A DNA stretch of 64,000 nt from an uncultured Bacilli bacterium (GCA_934182615.1 CAKPRO010000002.1:71855-135854), one strand, 5' to 3'; shown: positions 8,736 through 17,659, numbered from the stretch's first letter. Translations and numbers: made by a program. The notes: generated from the letters alone by a model not told the origin.

Positions 8736-9200
8736 ATGAAAAATATTGGTCTTAAATTAAAGGATAAAAGAGAAGAAAATGGGCTTTCTATTGAAGAGGT
8801 TGCTGAAGATTTAAAGATGCGACCTAGTCAAATATCTAGTATAGAAGAAGGTAATACAGAAGATTTTAAAGATGTATTTTATTTAAAATATTTTATTAGA
8901 GATTATGCTAAATATTTGGGGTTAGATAGTGAAAGAATATTGGATGAATTTAATGAATATTTATTTGATATGACTTCAAAGATTCCTATTGATTTAATTG
9001 AAAAAGCAAAAAAAGAAAAGAAGGAATCTACTACTGCTGTTTCTCCATATACTAAGGAGAAGAGTAGAATTAAAATCCCTAAACTAATAATAGGTTTATT
9101 TGTTATTATACTTATTATAATAGTAGGTTACTTTATTATTAGTAATTATAAAGGAAATGATTTTAGTGATAGTGATATTACTTATAGTATAAGGAGATAG
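8736..9200 (+). CDS. RodZ-like membrane HTH protein
   Basis: The product has 154 residues: a cytoplasmic XRE-type HTH (about 1-70, LKLKDKREENGLSIEEVAEDL ... QISSIEEGN), a basic linker (88-112), one membrane segment (about 115-138, LIIGLFVIILIIIVGYF) and a short outside tail. This is the RodZ/YmfM plan. RodZ links MreB to the membrane in cell-shape control, but the large extracellular domain is absent. AAGGAG at 8726-8731 supports ATG 8736. It directly precedes pgsA, as ymfM does in Bacillus. Confidence 0.75.
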   Translation: MKNIGLKLKDKREENGLSIEEVAEDLKMRPSQISSIEEGNTEDFKDVFYLKYFIRDYAKYLGLDSERILDEFNEYLFDMTSKIPIDLIEKAKKEKKESTTAVSPYTKEKSRIKIPKLIIGLFVIILIIIVGYFIISNYKGNDFSDSDITYSIRR

Positions 9201-9204
9201 TGTG

Positions 9205-9798
9205 ATGAATAAAGCAAATAAAATAACTGTGTCAAGAGTAATAATGTCTGTTATTATTATTGTGTTACTCTTGTTTCCATTTGATCAGATGGGTATTGAT
9301 TTTCCTACTTATTTGATAGGTGGTAAAATATTAATTGATTTAAAATATATTATAGTGGGAGTATTATTTATAATTGCTTCATTTACTGACTTTTTAGATG
9401 GTTATATAGCAAGAAAATATAATATGGTTACTGACTTTGGTAAGATGGTTGATGCTATTAGTGATAAATTACTTACTAATTCAGTATTAATTATATTAGG
9501 CTGTAATGGTAAAATTAGTGCCGCTATTGTAGTAGTTATTATTGCTAGAGATATAGTAGTTGATTCTATTAAAATGGTCATTGGTAATAAAGGACATGCT
9601 GTTGCTGCAATAGGAATAGCTAAAGTTAAAACTGCTACTTTGATGATTGGTATAATATTAACATTATTTTATAATTTACCATTTGAACTTATTTCACTTA
9701 GAATATCTGATTTCTTATTAGCACTTGCTGCTATTCTATCAGTTATATCTGGTGTTAAGTATTATATGATGGCTAAGCCATATTTAAAAGATAGATAA
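9205..9798 (+). CDS. pgsA: CDP-diacylglycerol-glycerol-3-phosphate 3-phosphatidyltransferase
   Basis: An integral membrane enzyme that makes phosphatidylglycerol phosphate, the first committed step to anionic phospholipids. The CDP-alcohol phosphotransferase signature DGx2ARx8Gx3Dx3D is intact near residues 63-85 (DGYIAR ... DFGKMVDAISD). Several hydrophobic helices cover the rest. The length of 197 matches the family. AAGGAGA at 9191-9197 fits the ATG at 9205 better than the in-frame GTG at 9202. It sits between the RodZ-like gene and recA, a common Firmicutes order. Confidence 0.93.
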   Translation: MNKANKITVSRVIMSVIIIVLLLFPFDQMGIDFPTYLIGGKILIDLKYIIVGVLFIIASFTDFLDGYIARKYNMVTDFGKMVDAISDKLLTNSVLIILGCNGKISAAIVVVIIARDIVVDSIKMVIGNKGHAVAAIGIAKVKTATLMIGIILTLFYNLPFELISLRISDFLLALAAILSVISGVKYYMMAKPYLKDR

Positions 9799-9814
9799 TA
9801 TTTATCTTTTTTTT
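9787..9814 (+). terminator. Terminator after pgsA
   Basis: AAAGATA (9787-9793) pairs with TATCTTT (9803-9809), followed by a T tract. The 5' arm is inside the pgsA 3' end. Confidence 0.65.
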
Positions 9815-9830
9815 ATTTTATAAAAAAATA

Positions 9831-9844
9831 CGAACAAATGTATT
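9831..9844. promoter_or_regulatory. Possible LexA/SOS box upstream of recA
   Basis: CGAACAAATGTATT has a perfect left half (CGAAC) and a 4-nt centre followed by GT, matching about 10 of 14 positions of the Gram-positive CGAACATATGTTCG box. It lies just upstream of the recA -35. The right half is degenerate. Confidence 0.45.
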
Positions 9845-9852
9845 AAAAAGTA

Positions 9853-9881
9853 TTGACAAGTTAAAAAAAGTATTGTACAAT
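9853..9881 (+). promoter_or_regulatory. Sigma-A promoter of recA
   Basis: TTGACA (9853-9858), a 17-nt spacer and TACAAT (9876-9881), 42 nt before the recA start. Confidence 0.75.
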
Positions 9882-9922
9882 TATATTGTAATTAAGGAAA
9901 GTATGTTGAAAGAGAGGAAATT

Positions 9923-10972
9923 ATGGCAAAAAATGTAGAAAAAGATACAGCATTAGAACAAGTACTTGCTGATATCGAAAAACAATTCGGAAAAGGGGCT
10001 ATTATGAAACTTGGAGAGCAAGAACATAAAGAGATAGAAGTTTCTCCTAGTGGCTCTCTTAGCTTAGACATTGCTCTTGGAGCAGGAGGATATCCTAAAG
10101 GAAGAATAATCGAAATTTATGGACCTGAGTCTTCAGGTAAAACTACTTTTGCACTTCACGCTATTGCAGAAGTACAAAAAAATGGTGGCAGAGCAGCTTT
10201 TATTGATGCAGAGCATTCTTTAGATCCTGTTTATGCTCATAACCTAGGAGTTAATACTGATGAATTATTGTTATCACAACCTGATACTGGTGAGCAAGCT
10301 CTTGAAATTTGTGATGCTCTTGTTAAGAGTGAAGCTGTTTCTATTATAGTTATTGACTCAGTAGCAGCTTTAGTGCCTCAAGCAGAAATTGATGGTGAAA
10401 TGGGAGATTCACATGTTGGACTTCAAGCAAGACTTATGAGTCAGGCACTTAGAAAATTATCTGGGTCTATTAATAAGACCAATACTATTGTTATCTTTAT
10501 TAATCAACTAAGAGAAAAAGTAGGTATCATGTTTGGTAATCCTGAGACAACTCCTGGTGGTAAAGCACTTAAGTATTATGCTTCTGTTAGACTTGATATT
10601 AGAAGAGGAGAACAATTAAAGACTGGTTCTGATGTTATTGGAAATAAGACTACTGTTAAAGTTGTTAAAAACAAAGTAGCTCCTCCATTTAAGACTGCTG
10701 TTGTAGATATTATGTATGGTGAGGGAGTATCAAAAGAAGGAGAATTACTTGATTTAGCTTCAGAAATTGGTGTAGTTGAAAAAAGTGGTGCTTGGTATGC
10801 TTATAAAGGTAATAAGATAGGTCAAGGTAAAGAAAATGCTAAGTTATATTTAAAGGAAAACAAAAATATTGCTAATGAAATAGAAGAAAAGGTTAGAGAA
10901 CATTATGATATAATGGTAGATAAAAAGAAAAAGAAAGTAGACAAAAAGACAGAAAAAGAAGTAAAGGAATAA
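9923..10972 (+). CDS. recA: Recombinase RecA
   Basis: This ATP-dependent strand-exchange protein is also the co-protease for LexA cleavage. Walker A GPESSGKTT is near residue 67, and the L1/L2 region and FINQLREKVG/TTPGGKALKYYAS segments are intact. At 349 residues it has normal length, with the usual disordered lysine-rich C-terminus (VDKKKKKVDKKTEKE). GAGAGGAAAT supports ATG 9923. It has its own promoter with a possible SOS box, and a terminator follows. Confidence 0.97.
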   Translation: MAKNVEKDTALEQVLADIEKQFGKGAIMKLGEQEHKEIEVSPSGSLSLDIALGAGGYPKGRIIEIYGPESSGKTTFALHAIAEVQKNGGRAAFIDAEHSLDPVYAHNLGVNTDELLLSQPDTGEQALEICDALVKSEAVSIIVIDSVAALVPQAEIDGEMGDSHVGLQARLMSQALRKLSGSINKTNTIVIFINQLREKVGIMFGNPETTPGGKALKYYASVRLDIRRGEQLKTGSDVIGNKTTVKVVKNKVAPPFKTAVVDIMYGEGVSKEGELLDLASEIGVVEKSGAWYAYKGNKIGQGKENAKLYLKENKNIANEIEEKVREHYDIMVDKKKKKVDKKTEKEVKE

Positions 10973-10993
10973 GATTGATATTCCTTTTTTCTT
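10963..10993 (+). terminator. Terminator after recA
   Basis: AAAGGAATA (10963-10971) pairs with TATTCCTTT (10979-10987) and is followed by TTTCTTT. Confidence 0.8.
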
Positions 10994-11030
10994 TAACATA
11001 TGATAAGATATAGATGAGGGTGATTTTTTT

Positions 11031-11963
11031 ATGAAGAAATGCTTAGTTGTTTATAATCCTAATTCTGGTAAGTATAATAAAGAAGTTACTTTACCAAAGA
11101 TTGAAAAAATACTTAATGAATATGATTATTCTGTTATAATTGAAAAGACTAAATATAAGGGAGATGCCACTAGTATTGTAGCTAATATAGATAAGTGTGA
11201 TCTTGTTGTTTCTATTGGTGGAGATGGTACTTTTAATGAGGTTATGACGGGTAATTTTATGAGAAAAGATAGAATTGTTTTATGTCATTTGCCTTCGGGG
11301 ACTACGAATGATGTTGGTGCTATGTGGGGATATGGTAAAAATATGCTTAATAATTTAAAACTAGCCTTAAATGGAAAAGTTAAAAGAATAGATATTTGTA
11401 CTATTAATGATAAACCTTTTGTTTATTCTGCTGGTTTTGGTAAATTTATGAATATTCCTTATGAGACTCCTAGAGAGTTAAAAAAAAGAATAGGACATCT
11501 TGCATATATTAGAGAAGGGACTAGAGATTTTTTTAGAAAAGTTAAACTATATGATGTTACTTATGAAATAGATGGAGAAAAATATAGGGGATTATTCTCT
11601 TTTGCTCTTATTACTAATGCTAATAGAGTAGCGGGTATTAATAATTTTTATAAAGATATTAAACTTGATGATAATAAATTTGAAGTATTACTTTGTAATA
11701 TTACTAAACTTAAAGATATTGTTAAGACTTTATATTTCTTTGCTTTATATGATGCTAGTAAAATACCGGGATTTTATTTTTATCAAACTGATAATATTAA
11801 AATAAAATTTAATAGTCCTTTAAAGAAACCTTTATGTATCGATGGGGAATCTTTTGATGATATGAGTGGTAGTTATAATATTAAGATAGATCATGATGTA
11901 TATGTACTTATGCCTAAGAAAAATATTAATAGTTTATTTGTAGAAAAGAAAAAGAAACTATAG
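11031..11963 (+). CDS. Diacylglycerol/lipid kinase, YegS/DgkB family
   Basis: A cytosolic or peripheral-membrane kinase that phosphorylates diacylglycerol or a related lipid with ATP. It recycles diacylglycerol produced in membrane and lipoteichoic-acid metabolism. The catalytic domain begins CLVVYNPNSGK and contains GGDGTFNEV (about 62-70) and LPSGTTND (about 86-93). The C-terminal beta domain includes PLCIDGE near residue 270. At 310 residues it has normal length. GAGGGTGAT precedes the ATG. It is monocistronic, with its own terminator. Confidence 0.88.
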   Translation: MKKCLVVYNPNSGKYNKEVTLPKIEKILNEYDYSVIIEKTKYKGDATSIVANIDKCDLVVSIGGDGTFNEVMTGNFMRKDRIVLCHLPSGTTNDVGAMWGYGKNMLNNLKLALNGKVKRIDICTINDKPFVYSAGFGKFMNIPYETPRELKKRIGHLAYIREGTRDFFRKVKLYDVTYEIDGEKYRGLFSFALITNANRVAGINNFYKDIKLDDNKFEVLLCNITKLKDIVKTLYFFALYDASKIPGFYFYQTDNIKIKFNSPLKKPLCIDGESFDDMSGSYNIKIDHDVYVLMPKKNINSLFVEKKKKL

Positions 11964-11990
11964 TGAATAAAATCAGTATAGTTTCTTTTT
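11951..11990 (+). terminator. Terminator after the lipid kinase gene
   Basis: A 12-bp stem, AAAGAAACTATA (11951-11962) with TATAGTTTCTTT (11977-11988), is followed by T residues. The stop codon lies in the 5' arm. Confidence 0.8.
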
Positions 11991-12106
11991 GTATAAATTT
12001 AATTTTATATTAATAATTATAGTGAAATATTATATAAAGTAGTTGTGTATTTTTTATGATTTTAATACTTAAATGTGTATTGTAATTATTACATAAAATT
12101 ATTTGA

Positions 12107-12571
12107 CTAATTTTTTATATAGGCTCCATCAGTTTTACAATCATATGTTGTGATACTTTTATCTGCTAAAAAATCTCCTTCATAATTAATGAATGGTTCT
12201 GGTAAATTATTGATATCAGCCCATATTAATTCTTCACATTTATTTGGTTCCGCTATTATGGGAGTACCTTTATATTTAGATATTTCAAAATAATAATCAA
12301 TATATGGTTCTAACTTTTTACCATCTATTTCAAAAAAATTTCTTCTTAGTACCATATAACTATTAGTGATACTTTCTAAATCAATTTCAATATTTAACTC
12401 TTCTTTTGCTTCTCTAACTAGTGCCTCGTATTGGTTTTCTCCTTCATCGATATGTCCTGCTGGTAAGGCATAATATCCAGGCCATAATTTTGAACCTTTT
12501 CTTTTTTGTAATAATATTTTATTATCATCCATTATTATCATATGGACTGCACTTTTAAACATTTCTTTCAT
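12107..12571 (-). CDS. Nudix hydrolase
   Basis: A 154-residue cytosolic MutT/Nudix-fold pyrophosphohydrolase. The Nudix box Gx5Ex7REUxEE is present near residues 39-60 (GHIDEGENQYEALVREAKEE), so the metal-binding glutamates are intact; the Gly after EE is Asn. The substrate cannot be told. GGAGGTGATATA immediately precedes the start. It is transcribed alone, convergent with the lipid kinase, and a palindrome lies in its promoter region. Confidence 0.85.
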   Translation of the reverse strand: MKEMFKSAVHMIIMDDNKILLQKRKGSKLWPGYYALPAGHIDEGENQYEALVREAKEELNIEIDLESITNSYMVLRRNFFEIDGKKLEPYIDYYFEISKYKGTPIIAEPNKCEELIWADINNLPEPFINYEGDFLADKSITTYDCKTDGAYIKN

Positions 12572-12615
12572 TATATCACCTCCGTTGTTTAAAGAAATTT
12601 ATTGTTAAAATTATA

Positions 12616-12634
12616 TATCAGTATTTTACTGATA
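12616..12634. promoter_or_regulatory. Palindrome upstream of the Nudix gene (candidate operator)
   Basis: A perfect 8-3-8 inverted repeat, TATCAGTA-TTT-TACTGATA, lies 45 nt upstream of the Nudix start. On the minus strand it runs into a TATAAT-like sequence. A repressor site is inferred, and no regulator is known. Confidence 0.4.
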
Positions 12635-12660
12635 ATAAAAAGCAGTCTTATTTTAGACTG
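12633..12660 (-). terminator. Terminator of ssrA
   Basis: On the minus strand CAGTCT-AAAATA-AGACTG is followed by CTTTTTATT. Confidence 0.75.
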
Positions 12661-12703
12661 AAAAATATATTTAAAGTTCAAGTGGTTTGAACATATTTTC
12701 TAA

Positions 12704-13058
12704 TGGTGGAGCTGAGGGGACTCGAACCCCTGTCCGCAAATAAAGTTATTTAACCTTCTACAAGATTATTAGGTTATCAGATTCGCAAAGTAAATAGACA
12801 ACCTACAATCGTAATTACTTGCTAGTTTATAGTTATTCGTTATGAAGTCTAAACTTAAATCATAATATAGTCTGCTTTATAAGTCCTAGCTAATTCTCAC
12901 AGACAAAGAATTAGTAGAACCTGTTGCTGCCTATTGGTTAGGCATAAGCAACAGCATTTTTATAGCTGTTTCCAGTTATGTTTAGGTTTCTTCTTTACGC
13001 GAAGAGCACGTCTTGCTAATTAAATACTTATATTTTCGTCGAAGCCATAAGCAGCCCC
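12704..13058 (-). ncRNA. ssrA: Transfer-messenger RNA (tmRNA)
   Basis: On the minus strand it begins GGGGCTGCTTATGGCTTCGA and ends in a T-arm and acceptor with encoded CCA (GGTTCGAGTCCCCTCAGCTCCACCA-like end, given here as the reverse complement of 12704-12728). tmRNA rescues stalled ribosomes and tags the nascent chain. The reading frame that ends at GCC-TAA, starting after a TAACT resume signal, gives tag (A)GNSYKNAVAYA. The tag end AYA replaces the common ALAA. The promoter and terminator are both clear. Confidence 0.93.
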
Positions 13059-13070
13059 ATTACATAGATA

Positions 13071-13099
13071 ATTATAACAAACAGATGTTTCTTTGTCAA
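13071..13099 (-). promoter_or_regulatory. Strong sigma-A promoter of ssrA
   Basis: On the minus strand there is a perfect TTGACA (13099-13094), a 17-nt spacer ending TGT, and a perfect TATAAT (13076-13071). Confidence 0.88.
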
Positions 13100-13117
13100 T
13101 TTTTTTTGATAAAAATA

Positions 13118-13146
13118 TTGTAATATTTGTAATTTTACTGTATAAT
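13118..13146 (+). promoter_or_regulatory. Promoter of the first SipW cluster
   Basis: TTGTAA (13118-13123), a 17-nt spacer and TATAAT (13141-13146), back to back with the ssrA promoter. Confidence 0.65.
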
Positions 13147-13174
13147 TACTTTAGAGTAAAATAGGAGTGGGAAT

Positions 13175-13846
13175 ATGGATTCAAACTTAGAAATTAATAA
13201 TAATTATTTTGGTGTAAGACATTATAAGGTTCATGTTATAAAAGAAAAGATTAGACCGCTTAGATTTATTACTAGTGTTATTTCTTATGCTTTGTTTATA
13301 TGGCTTTTATTAATTGGTCTTACTTTGCTAGTTTATATAGTTGATATTAAAGTAAGGGCTTCAAAGGGAGATAATTCTCCACCGACATATAATGCATACG
13401 TTGTACTTACTGGTTCAATGGTTCCTGAAATAATGCCTAAAGATGTTGTTATTACTAAAAAAAGAGAAGCAAAAGATTTGGAAGTTGGAGATATTATTAC
13501 GTTCTTATCTTCAGATCCTAGACTTTCTAATATAATTGTTACTCATAGGATTAAAGCTAAATATTTTGATTCTACCACTAATAAGTATACCTTCCAAACA
13601 AAAGGAGATGCTAATAATACGGCGGATTTTACTTTAGCCGAGGATACTAATATAATAGGAGAGGTTATATTTAAGATACCTAAACTTGGTTATGTTCAAT
13701 CAGTATTGGCGACTAAGGGTGGTCTTATTATAATTGTACTTATTCCATGTTTAGCTATATTATCTTATGATATTGTTAAACTTGTAAAAAATGTTAAGAA
13801 AAAAGTTGATGAGAAAAAGAGTGATATGACTGTTGTAAGAAGGTGA
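13175..13846 (+). CDS. SipW-type signal peptidase I
   Basis: A 223-residue membrane endopeptidase of the S26B (archaeal/ER, SipW) type. In Bacillus such enzymes process TasA-like proteins. It has an N-terminal membrane helix (about 38-62), catalytic Ser in LTGSMVPEI near residue 81, general-base His in VTHRI near 124 (the S26B type has His instead of Lys), the downstream box KGDANNTADF, and a C-terminal membrane helix near 180-200. It is followed at once by two membrane-anchored or secreted proteins, one TasA-like, which are its likely substrates. GTGGGAAT precedes ATG 13175. Confidence 0.85.
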   Translation: MDSNLEINNNYFGVRHYKVHVIKEKIRPLRFITSVISYALFIWLLLIGLTLLVYIVDIKVRASKGDNSPPTYNAYVVLTGSMVPEIMPKDVVITKKREAKDLEVGDIITFLSSDPRLSNIIVTHRIKAKYFDSTTNKYTFQTKGDANNTADFTLAEDTNIIGEVIFKIPKLGYVQSVLATKGGLIIIVLIPCLAILSYDIVKLVKNVKKKVDEKKSDMTVVRR

Positions 13847-13850
13847 TAAC

Positions 13851-15170
13851 ATGAAAAAGACAAATAAGTTTTTTGTAAAAAAGATAGATGAAGAAAAGAA
13901 TAAAATAACTGTAGAGGAAGAGAGAAAGTATAGAAATCCTTTTATTCTATTTCTAATTAACAATGGTAAATTAGTTTTTACTATTTCTCTTCTTTTATCT
14001 ATTTCTGTATTTGTTATTGCTATTACTTTAATATTTAGTAATATGAAAGATTCTTCTATTATTAAATATGAATCTAATGGGGTAATTGTATCTTTTGATG
14101 GTGATGATAATAGTATTATTAATGGAACACCTATAACTAGTGAATATGCTGATAAGGTTTTTGATAGTAATTTGACTGATAATAGTCATTTAAAGGGTGT
14201 TGTTATAGAATTGAAAAGATCCACTATTAAAAATGGTGTTATAATTTTCTATTCTGATAGAACCGCTATTATAAGATATGATAATAATTCATTTAAAAGA
14301 ATATATCCGGTTAATGGTAAATATGGTATAGATGAAGATGGTGTTATTAATTCTAAAGCCATAACTAAGGATTTAACTGGTAATTATAAGAAAAATGAGA
14401 AACTTAATATTGAACTTATATATTTATCTGATGGTAGTGTTATAGTGATTAAGGATAATATTAATTTCTTTGTTAGAAATAGTGATATAACTAGTGAAGA
14501 TGAGCTTTTCTTTACTAATTTAAGTGGTGTTAGTGTACCAGTTGATAAAAATGGTGATAAATATATTTATTCTGATGGTACTATAAAAGAAAAGGACTAT
14601 ATTATTGTTGATAATGTTAAATATGTTAAAGTTGATGAAAAAGTAACTAAAGATAATATAAAAATTATTTATTATGATAATGGATATGCTGAAGTTATAT
14701 ATGAAGATATTAGTATTATGGTAAAGAATAGTGATCATATTGTATATAATGATAATATTTTCGAGATAATTGATAATAATGTTGATAAAGAGATAATTAA
14801 TATTAAGGATATTATGGATATTAAAAATATATCTTTAACTAATAAAAATGATGAAAAAGTTTATTATATGATTGTATTAGAGGAAACGGATGATTATAAG
14901 AAACATAATATTTCTAGAAGATTGGCTAATGAATATATTAATTATAATGTTTTTGTTAATGGTAATACTATAGAAAATAAGGTTTTGGATAACAAGATTG
15001 ATAGTATATCTGATAATAGAAATAGTTATTTAATATATGAAGGTGAAATTGAAAGATTGAGTGAAGTATCTATTAAAATAGGTATGTGGATTAGTTATGA
15101 GAAAATAACTAATGAGTATATGAATAGTGCATTTATTGGAACTATGAAAGTATATATTGAATCAAAATAA
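13851..15170 (+). CDS. Membrane-anchored surface protein with repeated SDG modules
   Basis: The protein has 439 residues. A basic cytoplasmic head is followed by one membrane helix (about 42-64) and a large outside part. Three or more similar beta modules are visible: IIFYSDRTAIIRYDNNSF, IYLSDGSVIVIKDNINFFV and IIYYDNGYAEVIYEDISIMV. The last 25 residues (KIGMWISYEKITNEYMNSAF then IGTMKVYI) look like the end of a TasA/camelysin-type beta domain. Four nt separate it from the signal peptidase gene, so it is probably co-translated and part of the same surface structure. No enzymatic motif. Confidence 0.6.
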   Translation: MKKTNKFFVKKIDEEKNKITVEEERKYRNPFILFLINNGKLVFTISLLLSISVFVIAITLIFSNMKDSSIIKYESNGVIVSFDGDDNSIINGTPITSEYADKVFDSNLTDNSHLKGVVIELKRSTIKNGVIIFYSDRTAIIRYDNNSFKRIYPVNGKYGIDEDGVINSKAITKDLTGNYKKNEKLNIELIYLSDGSVIVIKDNINFFVRNSDITSEDELFFTNLSGVSVPVDKNGDKYIYSDGTIKEKDYIIVDNVKYVKVDEKVTKDNIKIIYYDNGYAEVIYEDISIMVKNSDHIVYNDNIFEIIDNNVDKEIINIKDIMDIKNISLTNKNDEKVYYMIVLEETDDYKKHNISRRLANEYINYNVFVNGNTIENKVLDNKIDSISDNRNSYLIYEGEIERLSEVSIKIGMWISYEKITNEYMNSAFIGTMKVYIESK

Positions 15171-15193
15171 AATGTAGATAGGAGAGTATTATT

Positions 15194-16804
15194 ATGAACA
15201 AAGAAATTTTTATGAAGAATAAGAAAAAAATTATTATTTTTGTTGTGATTGTGGCAATTGTTTTAGTCGGATTTTCTTTGTTAAATTCTACATATTCTTT
15301 ATTTTATCATGAAAATACTGCTTTAAATCCTGATTCTTATAGTACTGGATTATTAGAAATAACCGCTAATGGGAAAGGAGATAATATTTCACTTGCTAAT
15401 GCATTACCTTTAAGTGATGATGATGGTTCTAAAACAGATCCTTATACTTTTACTATTACTAATACTGGTAACGTGGATTACAAGTTTAATGTTAAATTAT
15501 TATCTACTGCAAGTAGTAGTACTACTATTGATGCTAAATATATTAAAGTTAAAATTGATGATGGAAATGCTACAACACTTGCTTCGCTTACTAATGGTAT
15601 TATTAAGAGTGATATCACTTTGAAGGCGAGAGAAAGTATAGATATTACTATTAGGGCATGGCTTAGTAGTGATACACCTAATAGTCAAATAGGAAAGGTG
15701 TTTAATTCTAAGATAGTTATAGATGGACAAGCAGTTTATACTGAATCTAATTATGATGTTGGTTCGGCAAGGGAAACTTTGACTAGATTAAATAAATTAA
15801 ATGGTGGTTCTTTAGTATTAGCTACTGATACGCCTGATTTTTCTACTGTTAGTGGTAATAATGGTAAGGGTGTTGGTGGAACGACTGGATTAGGTGATGG
15901 TACTAAAGGAATTTATACTGCTACTGACGATTTAGGGACTAGTTATTATTTTAGAGGTGCCGTTGAAAATAATTATGTAAAATTCGCAAATTTTTATTGG
16001 AGAATAATTAGAATAAATGGTGATGGTTCGGTTAGAATGATTTACGCTGGTACTAGAGCATATGCAAATGGTGATGGTAATTCAAATACTGATACTTTGA
16101 TAAATGTCGGTGTGTATAATTCAAAAAATGATGATAATGCTTATGTTGGATATATGTATGGTACTGCAGGTTCCTCTAATTATGATGCTACGCATTCCAA
16201 TGTTAATAGTAGCGATATAAAAAATGTTGTTGATAGTTGGTATAAAAGTAAGTTAATAAATTATGGTAATTATATAGCTGATGTAATATATTGTAATGAT
16301 AGAAGTGTAGCAAATGATGATAGTACTAATATTCTCTTTAGTACTATTGTAGGTATTGAAAATGCAGCTACAGGTATTGGTGAAGATGCAACTGCTTATG
16401 CTGGTTTAAAAAGAAATTTTGTCAGTTATACTCCTAGTTTATTATGTCAAAATAAAAATGATAAGTTTACTGTAAGTGAAGAATTAGGAAATGGTAAATT
16501 GACTTATCCAATAGGATTGATTACTGCCGATGAACTTACTTTGGCTGGAGCCAACTTTTCTATGAATGGTTATTATCAGAAGAATACAGACTTTTATTTA
16601 TATAATAATAATAATTATTGGACTATGTCGCCTTCACTTTTCAATACTGCTTGTGTTTCAGCAATGAATGCTGATGGTCGTGGTGTTGCTAATATGGTTG
16701 ATGATAATGTTAGTAATTTTGGTTTTCGTCCAGTAATTTCTCTTAAACCTACTGCTATTAATGGTGGTAAAGGTACTATGTCTGATCCTTTTACTGTTAG
16801 TTAA
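15194..16804 (+). CDS. TasA/CalY-like N-domain fused to a DUF6273-like domain
   Basis: The protein has 536 residues: a signal/anchor helix (about 12-32) ending near NSTYSLF, then a camelysin-like beta domain (ITANGKGDNISLANALPLS ... YTFTITNTGNVDYKFNV ... KVFNSKIVIDGQA) to about residue 185. A second domain follows, with ARETLTRLN, then YWRIIRINGDGSVRMIY, YWTMSPSLF and GFRPVISLKP near the end, the pattern of DUF6273/formylglycine-enzyme-like surface domains. This suggests a secreted protein processed by the neighbouring SipW. AGGAGAG precedes ATG 15194. The second-domain name is from memory of the pattern. Confidence 0.65.
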   Translation: MNKEIFMKNKKKIIIFVVIVAIVLVGFSLLNSTYSLFYHENTALNPDSYSTGLLEITANGKGDNISLANALPLSDDDGSKTDPYTFTITNTGNVDYKFNVKLLSTASSSTTIDAKYIKVKIDDGNATTLASLTNGIIKSDITLKARESIDITIRAWLSSDTPNSQIGKVFNSKIVIDGQAVYTESNYDVGSARETLTRLNKLNGGSLVLATDTPDFSTVSGNNGKGVGGTTGLGDGTKGIYTATDDLGTSYYFRGAVENNYVKFANFYWRIIRINGDGSVRMIYAGTRAYANGDGNSNTDTLINVGVYNSKNDDNAYVGYMYGTAGSSNYDATHSNVNSSDIKNVVDSWYKSKLINYGNYIADVIYCNDRSVANDDSTNILFSTIVGIENAATGIGEDATAYAGLKRNFVSYTPSLLCQNKNDKFTVSEELGNGKLTYPIGLITADELTLAGANFSMNGYYQKNTDFYLYNNNNYWTMSPSLFNTACVSAMNADGRGVANMVDDNVSNFGFRPVISLKPTAINGGKGTMSDPFTVS

Positions 16805-16814
16805 GTGTTATATG

Positions 16815-16851
16815 AAAAGATTTAGTTTAAATGAATTAAATCTTTTTTTTT
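16815..16851 (+). terminator. Terminator after the TasA-like gene
   Basis: AAAAGATTTA (16815-16824) pairs with TAAATCTTTT (16837-16846), followed by a T8 tract. Confidence 0.8.
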
Positions 16852-16895
16852 GTATATATATATTTATATTGTTAATCTTAATAATGGTGATATTT

Positions 16896-17366
16896 ATGAA
16901 AAAAATCTTTGTTAGTAGTCTTGTTGTACTACTTATATTGATTAGTACTATTATGGGAACTTATGCTGTTATTATTAATGTTACTAGTGAAAATGGTGTT
17001 GATAAAATTGTTAATACTATTACTATTAAAGATTTACTTAGTGATGATAATGGTAATTTTAATAGTACTTATTATGATGTTAAAAATGAACTTAATGTTA
17101 CTGATAATGATATGAATATATTAATGAACTCTAGTTATCTTAATGATAGTTTAAAGATAGTACTTAATAATGTTGTTAGTTATAAACTAAGAGGAGGTAC
17201 TAAGCTTAGTAATGAAAAAATATATGACATGATAGTTAATGATGTTACAAATGATGGAAATATTGATGTTGTACTTAAAAATAAAATAATTGATAAAAGT
17301 AATAAGTATAAAAACGATATAAGTGATTATATATATGATTTAGATATTAATCTTATTGATAGTTAA
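16896..17366 (+). CDS. Secreted or anchored hypothetical protein (156 aa)
   Basis: An N-terminal signal/anchor (MKKIFVSSLVVLLILISTIM) is followed by GTYAVIINVTSENGVDKIV, similar in style to TasA-like N-termini. The mature part is Asn/Asp-rich and has no Cys. The ATG at 16896 has a weak GGTGAT ribosome site; the longer frame from 16761 overlaps the upstream gene and its terminator and is rejected. Its stop overlaps the next start (TAATG). Function unknown. Confidence 0.6.
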   Translation: MKKIFVSSLVVLLILISTIMGTYAVIINVTSENGVDKIVNTITIKDLLSDDNGNFNSTYYDVKNELNVTDNDMNILMNSSYLNDSLKIVLNNVVSYKLRGGTKLSNEKIYDMIVNDVTNDGNIDVVLKNKIIDKSNKYKNDISDYIYDLDINLIDS

Positions 17367-17659
17367 TGTTTATTTTATTTTTGTTTGTATTATTGATAGT
17401 TATATTATTAGTTATATTAGAAAGGAATAAGATTAATATTTTAAAGAAATTAGAATTTACTTTTATAATTTCAGGTAGTTTAATGGTTTTAATTGGGTTA
17501 TTATTTAAAATTATTGTTAAAATGAATATTACATTTATTAATATAAAGGCTGCTACTGAGGCTATAGTATATCAATTTATGATTATTGGTATTATATTTT
17601 ATGTATGTGGTATTATCAGCTATATTGGTTATGAGATTATTAGAAAAGTATATGATTAG
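17366..17659 (+). CDS. Small membrane protein (97 aa, three helices)
   Basis: Hydrophobic helices are at about 1-18, 29-50 and 68-90, with short polar loops. The start overlaps the stop of the preceding gene (TAATG), implying translational coupling. No family is recognised; it may assist export of the preceding protein. Confidence 0.6.
   Translation: MFILFLFVLLIVILLVILERNKINILKKLEFTFIISGSLMVLIGLLFKIIVKMNITFINIKAATEAIVYQFMIIGIIFYVCGIISYIGYEIIRKVYD

Noticed and set aside
16761..16895. Upstream extension of the 156-aa gene
   Set aside because: It runs through the previous gene end and its terminator in another frame; the signal peptide starts at 16896.
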